Shown: piece by piece, positions 43,671-54,734 of the stretch
Position numbering within the stretch: position 1 is the stretch's first letter
Layout: each line of letters starts with the position of its first letter
Assembly: GCA_963575645.1 (NCBI GenBank)
Contig: OY754464.1
Span: 76,048,948 to 76,112,947 of the forward strand
Direction: 5' to 3'
DNA: 64,000 bases
Origin: Xanthostigma xanthostigma
Taxonomy: Eukaryota; Arthropoda; Insecta; Raphidioptera; Raphidiidae
The notes under the pieces: generated by a model
Told to the model about the DNA's origin: nothing
Databases searched by the model: none
What the model saw: only the letters and a program-made list of their open reading frames with translations
Made by a program: the position numbers and the translations under genes

Positions 43671-44220
43671 TAGTATGTAAGGTGCACATAGGGAAAAAAT
43701 ACTGGATCAGAGTGAGCCTTGAAATCTTGTTTTTCAATTTGACAGATAATAATATTCTTTTGCAAAATGAATGTGTATACTACCGAAGAAAATATTCAAA
43801 TGATTACAACATAATCGGACTTTTTTATTAATGGGACATTAAATTCCCAAAAATACTTAAATATGGTGCGAGATCAAATATCTCCGCCTATTCGTGTTGA
43901 ACCTAAAGACATTGGGTCACTGATTTACCAACGCGCATACGTCATACCAGTCAGACAATTTTTGAATGAAATGTTTCCAAACAGATGGAGTTGTTTTTTG
44001 TTTTATTTTTGTACAAATAAATTAAAATAATGATTTATAAGAGCTTTTTATTATTAAAAAAGCCAAGTAAAATAAAAATAAATCAAAATAAAACAGAAAT
44101 TCTCAAGATTACCACGATAATTCAATAGAAATAACAATTAATGCAGTCATGGCTAACTCATTTCCAGTATTTTTTCCCAATGCTAATTTCCCTATGTTCA
44201 CCTTACGCGTTTACATACTG
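43671..44220 (+). mobile_element. TA-flanked mariner-like derivative, copy 1
   Basis: Ends TAGTATGTAAGGTGCACATA (left, about 5 bases lost) and TTCACCTTACGCGTTTACATACTG with TA following. Inside, the plus strand reads a transposase remnant: NSQKYLNMVRDQISPPI, then VRQFLNEMFPNRW at about 43845-43990. In the intact family these flank the second Asp block, which is deleted here. Copy 2 at 57726-58276 has the same deletion on the minus strand, so the deletion predates the spread of this derivative. Confidence 0.8.
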
Positions 44221-44466
44221 TAGATTATTATCATTTAAGTTGTTTAATCTGGGAAGGGTCATTGATTAAAAATAAAAAAAAAAACACCGCCCCCAGCACG
44301 AAGATGGGGGTGACATATTTTTAATGAGCGCGGGGGGGGCTCAGTATCCTCTCTAACGGATTATCCGATCTGACTCGGTTTGGAACGAGCTTACGCGGAT
44401 TCTTTTTCTCTACAACTTTTATTGGAACTTTTTTTCCCGATAATAATGTCAGTCATTATTATCGGA

Positions 44467-44573
44467 AAGGGAGATATGACGCTTTAAGTTCCCGACAACC
44501 TGTTTTTGCCCCATAACTCAGTGTTATGGGGCAAAAACAGGTTGTCGTGAACTTAAAGCGTCATATCTCCCTT
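44467..44573. repeat. 107-bp hairpin
   Basis: AAGGGAGATATGACGCTTTA and TAAAGCGTCATATCTCCCTT are the ends of nearly perfect 50-bp arms that meet at CCCCATAACTCAGTGTTATGGGG. Confidence 0.9.
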
Positions 44574-44639
44574 CCCTCTCTCCGACAACAGTACGCACGT
44601 TCATCTTAGTTTACCGAGATTAATGTTGTGTCTAAATGT

Positions 44640-44873
44640 CATGATGATCGGAGTTACCGTTCAAAAGTTTTTGTCGGACGAACAAATTTTGAGTTACATT
44701 TTTCATTGATACTCCGTTCCTATTGGTGGAAGCGTGATATTATATAGCCTATAGCCTTTCTCGATAAATGGACTATCTAACAACTTTTTTTTTCAATTCG
44801 ATTCAGTAGTTCCTGAGATTAGCGCGTTCAACCAAACAAACAAACTCTTCAGCTTTATATATTAGTATATAGA
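44640..44873 (-). mobile_element. Non-autonomous Helitron 5' end
   Basis: Minus strand starts TCTATATACTAATATATAAA at 44873 and continues GCTGAAGAGTTTGTTTG and GCGCTAATCTCAGGAACTAC, as in the Helitron at 31136. The 3' end was not located. Confidence 0.7.
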
Positions 44874-45587
44874 TTAGTCTAGCATCGCACATGTGTAATG
44901 TATTCCATCTTATTCGCATGTTAAATTTATATGTTTGTCTCTTTTGAAGCGGACGAGCGTAACGCTACACTTGAAGCGGTGGAGCGTAATGCCTCATCAA
45001 TTGATTTTACTGCTCATAAAATTTCCGTACCGGGCCTTATAACTCAAAATCGTTTCTTAAGGAGTAAACTCCATAAATCTTAATAAAATACTCTGTCTTA
45101 TGTACCGTTTAAATTTAGTCATACTCTGTGCAAACCAGAACAAACAAATTCAGCATATCTATGTAAAATGAATTTAATGCAGTTCATGTGTAAAATATAT
45201 ACGCCTGTTTAAGTAAAGGTAACTCATTCTGTCAAAATGTGAAAATAAAAATAAATGTAGTGAAACGTTCTCACTCGCTCCCGACGCTGCTTTGTTATTT
45301 ATATTTACGTGTGCGACATTGTTTTGTTATTTGCCGTCTCGTGCCACAGTCCATTTGTAGGTATGCAATAGACGTCAGTTGTTTTATTGTAGTGTGAACA
45401 AGTGAAGTCCAAAAAGGCTTCCAGACACATTAGTAATGGTATGTTTAACTGACATGTTCACGGTTATGTAGTTTGCATGCCTGCGTTGAATTTCCCGTTT
45501 TCTTGTACATACCTATGTTTGAGTCAATAGAATTCTTTTTGAGTCATTTACGTATGTTTTGAAATATTAAAATAATTATCCAATAAA
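44874..45587. other. Unassigned stretch
   Basis: Includes a stretch near 45380-45445 that could resemble a 5' UTR with ATG directly before GTATGT (splice donor-like), but nothing supports a gene downstream. Confidence 0.3.
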
Positions 45588-46025
45588 AAAGGCCGCTGCA
45601 CACGAAGCTAGGAGTTCTGCTAGCCGGTAGGTTGGGTACGAAGCTGGAAATGACGTCACTGTGGGCTGCCTTGCTAGCTCAGTAGATAGGTTTTAAAATT
45701 AAAACAGAGGCTATTTTCCCTGCGGGATTTGTTGCTAGGTGTGAGCAAGCACCAATCAAGAAGCTGTATCATCACGTGGGCACTTGAACACCCACATGGC
45801 GTCATTCTGCCAGACAACAGACACGTTTTGCTCTGTGTTTATATTCAAAATGTCACTGCGCGCGCACCAAATCTATCCACAAAGCACGCTTGAAAAATAA
45901 TCTCGTGTGAAGCGAGCACTTAACAGCTATCAAGAAAACCAGCGCTAGAAAACTAGTAGGCAAATCTTGCAAGGAATCTAGCAAGGAATCTATCAGCGTT
46001 TCTAGCCTCGTGTGCAGTGACCTTT
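45588..46025. mobile_element. PIF/Harbinger-like MITE, about 440 bp
   Basis: Inverted ends AAAGGCCGCTGCACACGAAG and TAGCCTCGTGTGCAGTGACCTTT. CTAGCAAGGAATCTAGC-type words lie near the right end. A right-end fragment occurs at 26906-26977. No clear TSD. Confidence 0.7.
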
Positions 46026-46292
46026 AGTTTCAACTCATTTAATTGACAAATATGCAATACTTATAGTAATAAATTTTAGTGTAAAATGAAATATTGAAAA
46101 CTGTGAATGTTTATTATATTCGATTTTAATATACATACATTATGTTTAAATATTGATAAAATAATTTGCATTTTGTAAACAAATCGTGTCGAATTTTTTT
46201 TACAAAATATATGAATTCGGTTTAAGCGCAAACAAAACAATCTCACAATAATACCGTTACACAAATACTGTATTAAAATGCATAGAAATATT

Positions 46293-46623
46293 TTTATTCA
46301 ACACGCGTGAGTAATATATAATTTCGGGGCCCTGCTAAATGAGCCGAAACTGTACGATAATGTATTACTGCATAGTTTTTGGACCAATAGGAACGCGGTA
46401 GCGAGCCGAAACTGTACGGTAATGAATTATTACTGCATAGTTTCTGGACCAATACGAACGCGGTAGCGATTTGTATATATGAAAACAGCATCGCAATTCA
46501 GCGAAAGTCAAGACCATCTTGTGTGCATCGAGGGCAGTGGGTACGTCAATCAATGAAGTGATTTATTATTTTTCCCTCTTTTATCAGGGCCCCGATTACA
46601 TATTACTCGTGCTAGTTGAATAA
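46293..46623. mobile_element. 'TTATTCAAC' TIR element, second family, copy 1
   Basis: Ends TTATTCAACACGCGTGAGTA and TACTCGTGCTAGTTGAATAA. The interior has a tandem duplication around GAGCCGAAACTGTACG. Followed directly by a hairpin at 46624-46757. Copy 2: 53182-53496, inverted. Confidence 0.8.
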
Positions 46624-46757
46624 AGTATTATGTGCGACCATTGATCGAAGGAGAATATTCCACTCGGGTATTACCGCACTCGCAACGCTCGTGCGGCTAA
46701 TTTGACGCTCATGGAATCTTCTCCTTTTCTCTCACTAGTCGCACAATACACTATTAC
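46624..46757. repeat. Hairpin adjoining the TIR element
   Basis: AGTATTATGTGCGACCATTG ... and ... ACTAGTCGCACAATACACTA form the outer stem; GGAGAATATTCCACTCGGG and GGAATCTTCTCC the inner one. The centre has GCACTCGCAACGCTCGTGC. Counterpart: 53092-53181. Confidence 0.8.
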
Positions 46758-47176
46758 AGTAAATTTTTCTGATTTGATTTTTATAAACATTTTTAATATT
46801 CAAACCTGTTAAATCTTCATTATACTCATTCCAATGGTCTTAAATCTTACATATAAATTCAAAATAATATCTTTTAATACGTTTTATTATTATAAAGTTT
46901 TTCCACCAGTCAAATGATCCAGAGTAGGTATTATTATTTTAAAATGTTTAATGATCTGTAATAATTAATTTTCAGTTGAAAACTTAATGAGTTCAAAGAC
47001 GTAAAACTTTTTATTGGATTATTAAATGATCTAAAGCGGCCTAAGAAAATGAAGGAAAAGCCGATTTCCCTAATACTTACTCATGCCGAACACAACTGTC
47101 TATTATTGCTCGGTAAAAAACTGTTCAACGTTTTTCTGTAAAATCGTTTGGTAAAATTATTTTTTCTAATGGCTAT
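46758..47176. other. Unassigned AT-rich stretch
   Basis: Nothing recognised. Confidence 0.4.
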
Positions 47177-47178
47177 AC

Positions 47179-47651
47179 AAGTGATTCTAAAGTTCACGTT
47201 ATTCTTTCACCAGCGAATAGGGCTTCAACAAATAAGATTTTTTTTCCTTTCGCGCTTTTTCGAAATATCATCAAAGTTTTTATTTTTTTACTCAAAAACG
47301 GTGCGCCGTACCAAAAAATAATAAAAGAGCTTTTCTTTTTAGAATTAAACAAGAAATTCAATACCAATTTTTATTTTTAGAAAAATCAGTGGCGTACCAT
47401 TTTTTTTTTTTTAAACATTAAACAACTTTTTTCTACGCGCGTCACTGGTCAACCAAAATATATTTTATTTATTAAAGAATTTCCCTCTCACATAGCTATT
47501 GACACCTAGAAAATGTTTCTTAAATATCTCAAGTGGTTTGGCAATTATTAATAAACTTCAATTTTTTAAATAAAACTTTGACACCATGTATCTTATTTGT
47601 TGAAGCCCAGTTCGCTGGTGAAAGGATAACGTCAACTTTTGAATCACCTTG
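47179..47651. mobile_element. TA-flanked mariner-like MITE, 473 bp
   Basis: Inverted ends of about 60 bp: CAAGTGATTCTAAAGTTCAC ... CAACAAATAAGAT on the left, ATCTTATTTGTTGAAGCCC ... TTTTGAATCACCTTG on the right, with TA on both sides. No ORF. Confidence 0.85.
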
Positions 47652-47653
47652 TA

Positions 47654-47863
47654 TATTCACCGAACGTACGTAGTTATTTATTCGGTTAATTTGTTATTCA
47701 GGTAACTATTTCTCCGAATAAATAGCGATAATTCAACTCACCAACCATAATTATGTTTACTGCTGGTATAAATCTATTCTGTCTTACTTCCAGGGTATAA
47801 TTTTTTATTAGCCTGATAAAATAATAATGGCCGCCACATAAATCATAATACCTATAGTACAGT
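47654..47863 (-). repeat. Dispersed repeat D, inverted copy, left part
   Basis: Matches the 30300-30530 part of repeat D inverted. It is interrupted by the hAT element at 47872-48109 and resumes after it. Confidence 0.6.
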
Positions 47864-47871
47864 GTATAGCA

Positions 47872-48109
47872 CAGGGGCGGGCAAATCTTTTGATCGGCGG
47901 GCCACATAGCTGATGAAAATTTGACCGCTAGCCGGATGGCTGACGAAAATTTCACCACGCGCCAAAAATTTCTATTTCCGCATTTGGAGAGCAAAAAAAA
48001 AATGGTCCTCACATTCTATTTCCGCATGTGGAAAGCAAAAAAAAAGGTCCCCGCATTTCCGCTACTATTTTTATAAAATGCATCGCGGGCCGCCATTTGC
48101 CCAGGCCTG
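47872..48109. mobile_element. hAT-type MITE, 238 bp
   Basis: CAGGGGCGGGCAAATCTTTT ... CCATTTGCCCAGGCCTG, flanked by a perfect 8-bp duplication GTATAGCA (47864-47871, 48110-48117). The centre has a duplicated TTCTATTTCCGCAT. Confidence 0.92.
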
Positions 48110-48117
48110 GTATAGCA

Positions 48118-48328
48118 TAATGGAAAATAGTTATATTCGGCTTGTAATAAATATGATCAGTATCAAATTTGAACTTTCCAATGCCCACCGAACGTTGGTA
48201 TATATTTATTTGGTTCATTTGTTCTTCAGGTAGCTATTCCCCAGAGTAAATAGCTATAATTCAATTCACTAAACATAATTATGTTTACTGCAGGTATAAA
48301 TCTGTTTTGTCTTATTTGTCTAATAACT
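48118..48328 (-). repeat. Dispersed repeat D, second inverted block
   Basis: CATTTGTTCTTCAGGTAGCT ... TTTACTGCAGGTATAAATCT repeats the block at 47690-47790, so repeat D is partly duplicated here. Confidence 0.6.
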
Positions 48329-48670
48329 AGAGCTGTAAAAGTAACGAGAAATTGTGTACTCGTATGTATTCGTTACTTAAAGAACTAGTACCCGTTACTT
48401 TCGTATCGTTACGTTACTCGTTACCTTTCATACGACATACAATCGTGTACTAACAGCATCAAGCATGTACCATCGCATCGAGGCGCGTCGCATACGTGAT
48501 ATGGTATGACTTCGTTCGTATAACGTATAACCGCATCAAACGAGTCGAACTGACATGGATACGACAAATGCGAGTAACGAAATGAATTTGTAAGTAACGA
48601 TTCGTTACTTCGAGTCAGACGATGTACCTGCATTACTCAGTAACGAATACATACGGTTTGTTACAGCTCT
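48329..48670. mobile_element. hAT-like MITE rich in GTAACGA words
   Basis: Ends AGAGCTGTAAAAGTAACG and CGGTTTGTTACAGCTCT are inverted. GTTACT/AGTAACGA words occur about a dozen times near both ends, as subterminal repeats do. No TSD fixed. Confidence 0.65.
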
Positions 48671-49175
48671 GCAGTAATAACGATTCAACAAATACGTCTT
48701 TCATAAGCATTCTGTACAATAATTTAGTTTCAATTTAGCTCAGTCTTATGAGCGTTTAATACCAAACCGGAAATATTTTCTTTCTCAACATAATTAGTGA
48801 AAATGATGAGGCATCATAATGATTAAAATCGAGATTTAGTGAAACCAGATAAACGCACCCATCACCACGCCTCTAGCAATCGAAACTGATCGAGTTAATT
48901 AATTTTGTAGATTTGTGAAAACAATTAAACATTTTTAGCAATGTTTTGTTTATGACAGCAGTATTTGTTTGTAAACGTTTTTTTTTTTTAATGTCTGATG
49001 GTTACTCATTATTAGTGAACTCACTGGTTATTTATATTTGCCAAACAGAATACACTGCAGTATACTATATATAGTGCAAACATTTATAACAATTCAATAT
49101 AGATTTTAATAAATATAATGCGTCGCTTAAATATGCACATTACATTAAGAAAGTAGTAAAATTTATGTTTATATA
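48671..49175. other. Unassigned stretch
   Basis: Nothing recognised. Confidence 0.4.
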
Positions 49176-49580
49176 GCGGTCTATCCCGGCTTCACCCGGG
49201 TGCGATAGATATATAATTCTGCAAAATATATTTCGTTTGCGGCCCGGCGTCTGAACTTAATAACTTTGAGCAAATTCTATCAGATTTGCTTCTGAACTAA
49301 TATAGCTTTGAGCGAATTGTATCAGATGTCGCCACTTAGTACTAAAACGTGTATTTTTTGTTTGCTTCTGAACTAATAGCTTTGAGTAAATTCTATGAGA
49401 TGTTGCTACATGTTACTGAAAGAGTTTATTTTTACAAAACACCGTAATTTTGTACAAAACATTTATTAAAAACTATTTTATAGCGTAATTTGCACCAAAC
49501 AAGAGACATTTACAACATTTCATTAAAATAGGTTCAGTGGTTTCGAAGATTAGCCCGGACGAACATCGTGATACGATTAA
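49176..49580 (-). mobile_element. Non-autonomous Helitron family A, longest copy
   Basis: Inverted 3' end (ATAGCGGTCTATCCCGG), then GGCTTCACCCGGGTGCGATA. Three AACTAAT-linked repeats of AGCAAATTCTATCAGAT lie inside. The far end reads GTTTCGAAGATTAGCCCGGA. It covers the segment seen at 1-341. Confidence 0.7.
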
Positions 49581-49701
49581 ATTATAAAATAGCTATTCTT
49601 TGTGGCCACATTTTGAAATAACCTTCATGTAATATTTGGATAGTTACGTAACAGACTAACATAGAATCATAGAACGCATTTCTTAATTCGATTAGTTTTG
49701 A

Positions 49702-49850
49702 TTGTGGTGTAATGCTCAGCGTGCTGGCCTTTGGATCGCACTGTCGTGGGTTCGAATCCCACCTCTGCTCATGGATGTTTTGTGTTTGTCGTTTAGACTC
49801 AGCTTTGATATTTAATGATACTGGCCAGATACCAAGAAGTAGTGCCATCC
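49702..49850 (+). mobile_element. tRNA-Gln-like SINE
   Basis: A box TGGTGTAATGCTCAGCGTGC, a Gln-like anticodon region GGCCTTTGGATCG, and a perfect B box GGGTTCGAATCCC (49749-49761), followed by about 80 bases of body. A different head from the other SINE family. Confidence 0.7.
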
Positions 49851-50162
49851 CTAAGTGATATTCTCTTGTATATGTGCATATGCTCTATATATGTGGATAT
49901 ATACAATTGGATATACCTTTAAAAAAAATAGTTTAAGATTGTGTTGTCGTTTGTTATCAATTGTATTTTGTGATTTTTTCGGTTCTTTTAAATTTTTGGT
50001 TTATTTGATAGGTGTAAATAAAAATGTGACAATGGTGTATTAATGTAGTTTGGAACTAAATATATGGTGATGAAAATGGTAAGTTTTTTTCGTTACTACA
50101 AGATCGTTGAAATTAAATAGTGAATATTTAAATATATCTTTTCTTACAATTGATTGTCAGCT
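49851..50162. other. Unassigned AT-rich stretch
   Basis: Nothing recognised. Confidence 0.4.
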
Positions 50163-50460
50163 ACGGCCGGAATGGCGTGGCGGTGAGAGTACTAGACTCG
50201 CATTCGAGAGGTACCGGGTTCGAATCCTGGCGTGGCAGTGGTGGCTGGGAGTTTTTCCCACTGCCTCTCGCAGAGAAACGGTAATTTCTGTACCGACCAT
50301 CTTGTTGAGGTTTTCCAATTCCAGATAAATATCGAGCTGGTTCCTTATTCAAGGTCATGGCCGATTACCTGTCAAACTCCTATACTCAAAATTTGCCTAC
50401 CTTATCCTAAGTAATCCTAAATATTTCTTCATTCGCCCATTGCTATTAATTAAGTTGAAG
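50163..50460 (+). mobile_element. tRNA-derived SINE, full-length copy
   Basis: A box GGCGTGGCGGTGAGAGTAC, B box GGGTTCGAATCC, then the common body ending CCATTGCTATTAATTAAGT. About 295 bp. Reference copy for 496-713 and for the split copy 30983-31135/31698-31835. Confidence 0.85.
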
Positions 50461-51416
50461 TTTATAAATTGTAGAAAATAACGAGAAGTGTGATAGATGG
50501 AAAATAGTAATGGCGCGTATGGCGTCTGTTATGACATAAAGTCTAGAAACGGACGTTAAACGCATTATTATTGCTATTTTCAGTTATTTAAAATATTCTA
50601 CAGAAAAAAGTCATTTCCTCAAAAAAAAAACTAACAAAGTTTCCTTATTTTTTGTGACATTTTTTACAGTGTTTGTTCAAAATGGAGACTGTATTACTTT
50701 ACATAGTTGGCAGACCATAATTAACAATACATTTTTGGGGGAAGCTAGATGCTTGGTATATTGATTATTATAAATGAAGATACTGCTGAATTTGGATAAG
50801 CAATTTTTATAGAAACTGTTGTTTTTAAATTATTTAATAATTAACATAAAGATTTCAATTTCTAAAGATTTACGTTATTTGGAAAAATACATAAATTTCT
50901 CTGATATGCGTGATGTTGACGTGTCTCACACCTCTTTATTATTAGTCCTTTTTAAATTTTTCTCAAATAATATAAATAAACCATCATATCTCCGAAACTA
51001 AAAGTGATACAGGGATGCGGATTGTAGGAATCGATTCTTAAAATCGCTTAGTTCCTTAAAAAGTTGCAGATTTGCAAAACGCATGAAAACATGAAAATAT
51101 TTACGATAGTTGGAAAAATTCATATTACTTAAAACTAATCTTTTTTCCTTTCAAATTAAATAATTTCTCTTTTAAATCGAAAATTAAAAGTGAATCTTAA
51201 TTATTTTGACATATCAAATATAAATTGTTTTTTCCACAGCCTGCTCATAATATTATATCATCTATTTTGTTAGGTTAGGAAACGATTTTTTGAACAACCC
51301 TATTGCACATCTGTACGTCGATCCCTTTCGAACTACACCTCGTTCGACGAAATCGGTCCAGCGGTCTAGCAGTAGATAGCCGCACAAAAAAACTGCTTGC
51401 CTATTAATATATTATA
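50461..51416. other. Unassigned stretch
   Basis: No gene or element ends recognised. Confidence 0.4.
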
Positions 51417-51560
51417 TATGTTACGGTTAATACAAGAAAGTAGTTTATTCGCGAATTAACCGGCTAATACCCGAATTAACCAACGTCAAGAATTGGTTAA
51501 TTCGGGTATTAGCCGATTAATTCGCGAATTAACTACTTTCTTGTATTAACCGTAACATAT
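51417..51560. repeat. 144-bp near-perfect palindrome
   Basis: ATATGTTACGGTTAATACAA ... and ... TTGTATTAACCGTAACATAT. Arms of about 66 bp with a 12-base loop CAACGTCAAGAA. The arms contain repeated CGAATTAACC words. Confidence 0.95.
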
Positions 51561-52034
51561 AGATTATTCAGTATTACAAGTTTTCGTGCATACGAACATA
51601 AGCGTGTAAATAAAAGGCAGGGTAATAACTAATAACTACAAAATTGAACAAGCATTATTATTTATGTAAAGTGATTGTAAGGTATATTTAAGTGCAAGCA
51701 AAAATTATTGTTATAGCATTTTGCTGCTTGTGGCGCTAGTTTGTTGTACAATAAATATGAAATATTAATATTTCCTCCCTCGATTACCGGCTATGCATTT
51801 ACGAGAGTAGTTTAATAAAAGCTTATGTAGATACGAAAATTTTTACGAGCGTTTTTAAAACTTCAACATCATGAAAACAAAATATAACACAGCTACATAA
51901 CAATTAAGGCTTGGGGCTCTTTTTGGGACCGTCCGTCAGTATCGTCTCGCTTCTAAACTATAAGTGCTATTACAATAATATTCCCAAAAGAGAATCGCAA
52001 TAATGTAAAATTGATTTTTTTTTAAATTTATTGT
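51561..52034. other. Unassigned stretch
   Basis: Nothing recognised. Confidence 0.4.
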
Positions 52035-52072
52035 ACTGACGTTTCGATAATGATTTTTGTCATCTTTGGATG
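52035..52072 (-). ncRNA. Hammerhead-like motif 4 (degenerate)
   Basis: Minus strand: CCAAAGA, U, a weak stem, then GAAACGUC. Two core bases are changed and helix I is poor. A minus-strand frame ending just upstream (52060-52296, with QLHDRKGNQSGVP) might be a remnant of the associated retroelement; I cannot assign it. Confidence 0.35.
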
Positions 52073-53091
52073 AAATTATCTAAAAAAGATAAAGGAGAAC
52101 ACAAGAGTGCAGTTGCCATTTCTCCCCATGTAGGCAGCCATTTCCGTTCGGCTTTCGGAACTCCTGATTGGTTGCCTTTTCTGTCGTGAAGTTGCTTGTG
52201 AATCAATAGCCGCAGATTCTGACAGTAGATCTTACAAAGATAATATTTAGAGCAATTCGTTTGCAAGTCTTGAGTGTACTCCCCACTGTAAAGCAAAGGT
52301 TTTCCAAATTAGCTATGTTAGTAATTAAAAAAAAACACCATTTTATAGGAATGTGTATACCAAAAAGCAAATATAATGATTTTTATCAGTAGCAATAGGA
52401 TGCATTCCAACTTGATATAATTTGATTTGTCGAATAAACTTTAAATGAGAATTGCTTATTCAGAAAATTAAATTATATCGAGTTGGGAGAGCTGATCAAA
52501 ACCATTATATCTAAAAATCATTTTGTACTTTGTAGTGCACATCGCTGTTAGCATCGCGTTTTTTTTATAGTTTTTTTTAAGATAATTTTTAATCTCTCAC
52601 TAAAAACAATGTCTACTTGTAGCCAACGTAACGTCCAACACGGCTCGTTAGCAGGCTTACAGTAATTTTTCAAATTATATAATCAATTTATATATTTGTT
52701 AATATTTTTATATTTATTTATATAAATTATTGTGTTGTCATGGGTTCTTAATAGGTGTGCAAAATTTCAATTTATTCATACGTCTGGAAGTGGGTGAAAA
52801 TTAATTTGAAAGATTTCATTACATACATAGATACATACATACATATACAGGTGCCGCTGATAAAAGCGTGTTAAAAAGATTGTCGAAACCGCTGGAGAAC
52901 TATTTCAATTAAAGGTTTTGCTCACAAAATAATACAAAAGTTTTCGTTGAAGCTGTAAGAGTTTATTTTGTTTGTGTCGTTACAGGCATTACAACTGGTG
53001 AACGCTATATAAATAAAAATGAAAATGCAGCTATATAAGAAAATAGTACATATAGATTTTTGAAATCACTTTATTTTATTTCTAGTAACAG
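52073..53091. other. Mostly unassigned stretch
   Basis: A short hairpin at about 52407-52487 (CCAACTTGATATAATTT / AAATTATATCGAGTTGG) and an ACAT microsatellite near 52830 are all I see, besides the frame noted with motif 4. Confidence 0.4.
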
Positions 53092-53181
53092 TATATTGTG
53101 CGACTAGTGAGAGAAGGAAAAGACTCCATGAGCGTGAAATTTGCCGCGCGGGCGTAGCGATCAATAGTCGCACACAATACT
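53092..53181. repeat. Hairpin adjoining the TIR element (copy 2)
   Basis: TATTGTGCGACTAGTGAGAG and the inverse AATAGTCGCACACAATAC. Shortened at the centre relative to 46624-46757. Confidence 0.75.
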
Positions 53182-53496
53182 TTATTCAACTAGCACGAGT
53201 AATATTTAATCGGAGCTTTGATAAAAGAGGGAAAAATAATAAATCACTTCATTGATTGACGTACCCACCGCCCTCGATGCACACAAGATGGCACTGACTT
53301 TCGCTGAATTGCGATGCTGTTTTCATATATACAAATCGCTACCACGTTCCTATTGGTCCAGAAACTATGCAGTAATACATTATCGTACAGTTTCGGCTCA
53401 TTATTAGCACTCTACGCGTCAACATGAAGTAATTTATTATTTCTACCGAATTTAGCAGGGTCCCGAAATTATATATTACTCACGCGTGTTGAATAA
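53182..53496. mobile_element. 'TTATTCAAC' TIR element, second family, copy 2
   Basis: TTATTCAACTAGCACGAGTA ... CACGCGTGTTGAATAA. The inverse of 46293-46623 with the tandem duplication reduced. Confidence 0.8.
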
Positions 53497-53567
53497 ATAT
53501 TTCTTATTTTTTACGTACGTAACCATTTTGGTTCAATATCTCAGGAATAGTGATTCGTAGAAAAAAA

Positions 53568-53819
53568 AATATAAGAATAGTTTTTGTAGATAATTGCATG
53601 ATCTACAACTTTTGTCTGACCTATTTTTAGATAACATTTACTGTTTACGAGAAAAGTGCAAAAAGCCGATGCTTTTGACCTGATCTTGAACAAATTTTAA
53701 AGCAGATGTAGGATCGGTGGGGGCATTTTCCATTTTATTTGCAATAGTGTACTTAAGACCTGTATCAATTTTCAGCCCTATGAGAATTATAGTAAATTGA
53801 AATGTTTATATAGATTGGA
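53568..53819 (+). repeat. Dispersed repeat G, copy 2
   Basis: Matches 20206-20455; a Harbinger element begins just after its end. Confidence 0.8.
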
Positions 53820-53825
53820 CTATAA

Positions 53826-54351
53826 TGCCCGGTTTACATTATCCCAGTCCAGCGATCCAGTCCAGTGCTGGACTGGATCGCTGGACTGGATTCGTTGTCT
53901 ACATTATTCCAGTCATTTAGAAGCCGTTTTCATTGTGAACACTACAGTGACAATGATTTCAAAAAGAGATCAGTTTCGAAAATGTTTCAAACGTGCTCAA
54001 TCACTCTTGCTACAAGAAGTTATTAATGAGGTTGATAATGAACTAAGAAAAAAGGAACGGATGTGGGTGAGAAATTGGATCAGCGAAAGAGATCAAAAAG
54101 GGGGGTCAGTAATGCTTTTGCAACAACTGAAGGTAGAAGATCCCAATGAATATAGACTGGCACTGGATTGGCCGTCTACATTATTCCAGTTGCACTGGAT
54201 TGATCGCACTGGATTCAAAAGTAGACCGCGAATCCAGTTACTGGACTGGAAGGCTTACTGGATCCAGTGCATTCCAGTGAGGGTTTACATTATTCCAGTT
54301 GCAATCCAGCACTGGACTGGATCGCTGGACTGGAATAATGTAAACCGGGCA
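53826..54351 (+). mobile_element. PIF/Harbinger deletion derivative, 526 bp
   Basis: Inverted ends TGCCCGGTTTACATTATCCC / GGAATAATGTAAACCGGGCA, flanked by TAA on both sides (53823-53825, 54352-54354). TCCAGT/ACTGGA words are clustered throughout both ends. It contains the first part of a Harbinger transposase frame. Confidence 0.9.
53953..54166 (+). pseudogene. Harbinger transposase N-terminal fragment
   Basis: From ATG 53953 the frame reads MISKRDQFRKCFKRAQ, then RMWVRNWISERDQKGGSVML and EDPNEYRLAL. The W-V-x-x-W...R...G motif with a following L.....L is the standard N-terminal region of PIF/Harbinger nucleases, ahead of the DDE domain. The catalytic part is missing; after about residue 70 the frame runs into the CTGGA repeats of the element's right end. 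The frame itself is undamaged, so the deletion may be recent. Confidence 0.75.
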
Positions 54352-54354
54352 TAA

Positions 54355-54731
54355 ATGTTGGAAATAATATACCAAAGACTAATATATGTATATATGATGG
54401 GTTGTATGCTTGGATAATTTAAGTAACCCAATAAAATAAGATATTCATCAAGTGCATCAAGTGAAACTAAATACCTAGGTTATGTTTGATCAGCATTATT
54501 TGCTCATCCACTTTTAATATGAATAGTGGCTGCGCAAACATGGCCATTAGACTGTGTAGAGATGCATTTCGCATAAAGTATGCATTTAGGGCTGCAGGAG
54601 GCGTTTATAGACGCATGAGATTATACGACATTAGTTACAGTATGACATACTGTAATATGCATGATATTATGTAATATACATGGTATAGTGTCTGTAATGT
54701 ATGTACGTATATATAAATGTGCAGTGTACTC
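54355..54731. other. Unassigned stretch
   Basis: Nothing recognised. Confidence 0.4.
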
Positions 54732-54734
54732 TTA

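Noticed and set aside
45259..45275. GAAACGTT as a further hammerhead core
   Set aside because: No upstream core or helix II.
45380..45450. Possible first exon with ATG next to a GTATGT donor
   Set aside because: No coding exon, second exon or conserved motif supports it.
53797..54354. 185-codon ORF as a full gene
   Set aside because: Its ends are the CTGGA-rich TIR regions of a Harbinger derivative; only the middle is transposase-derived.
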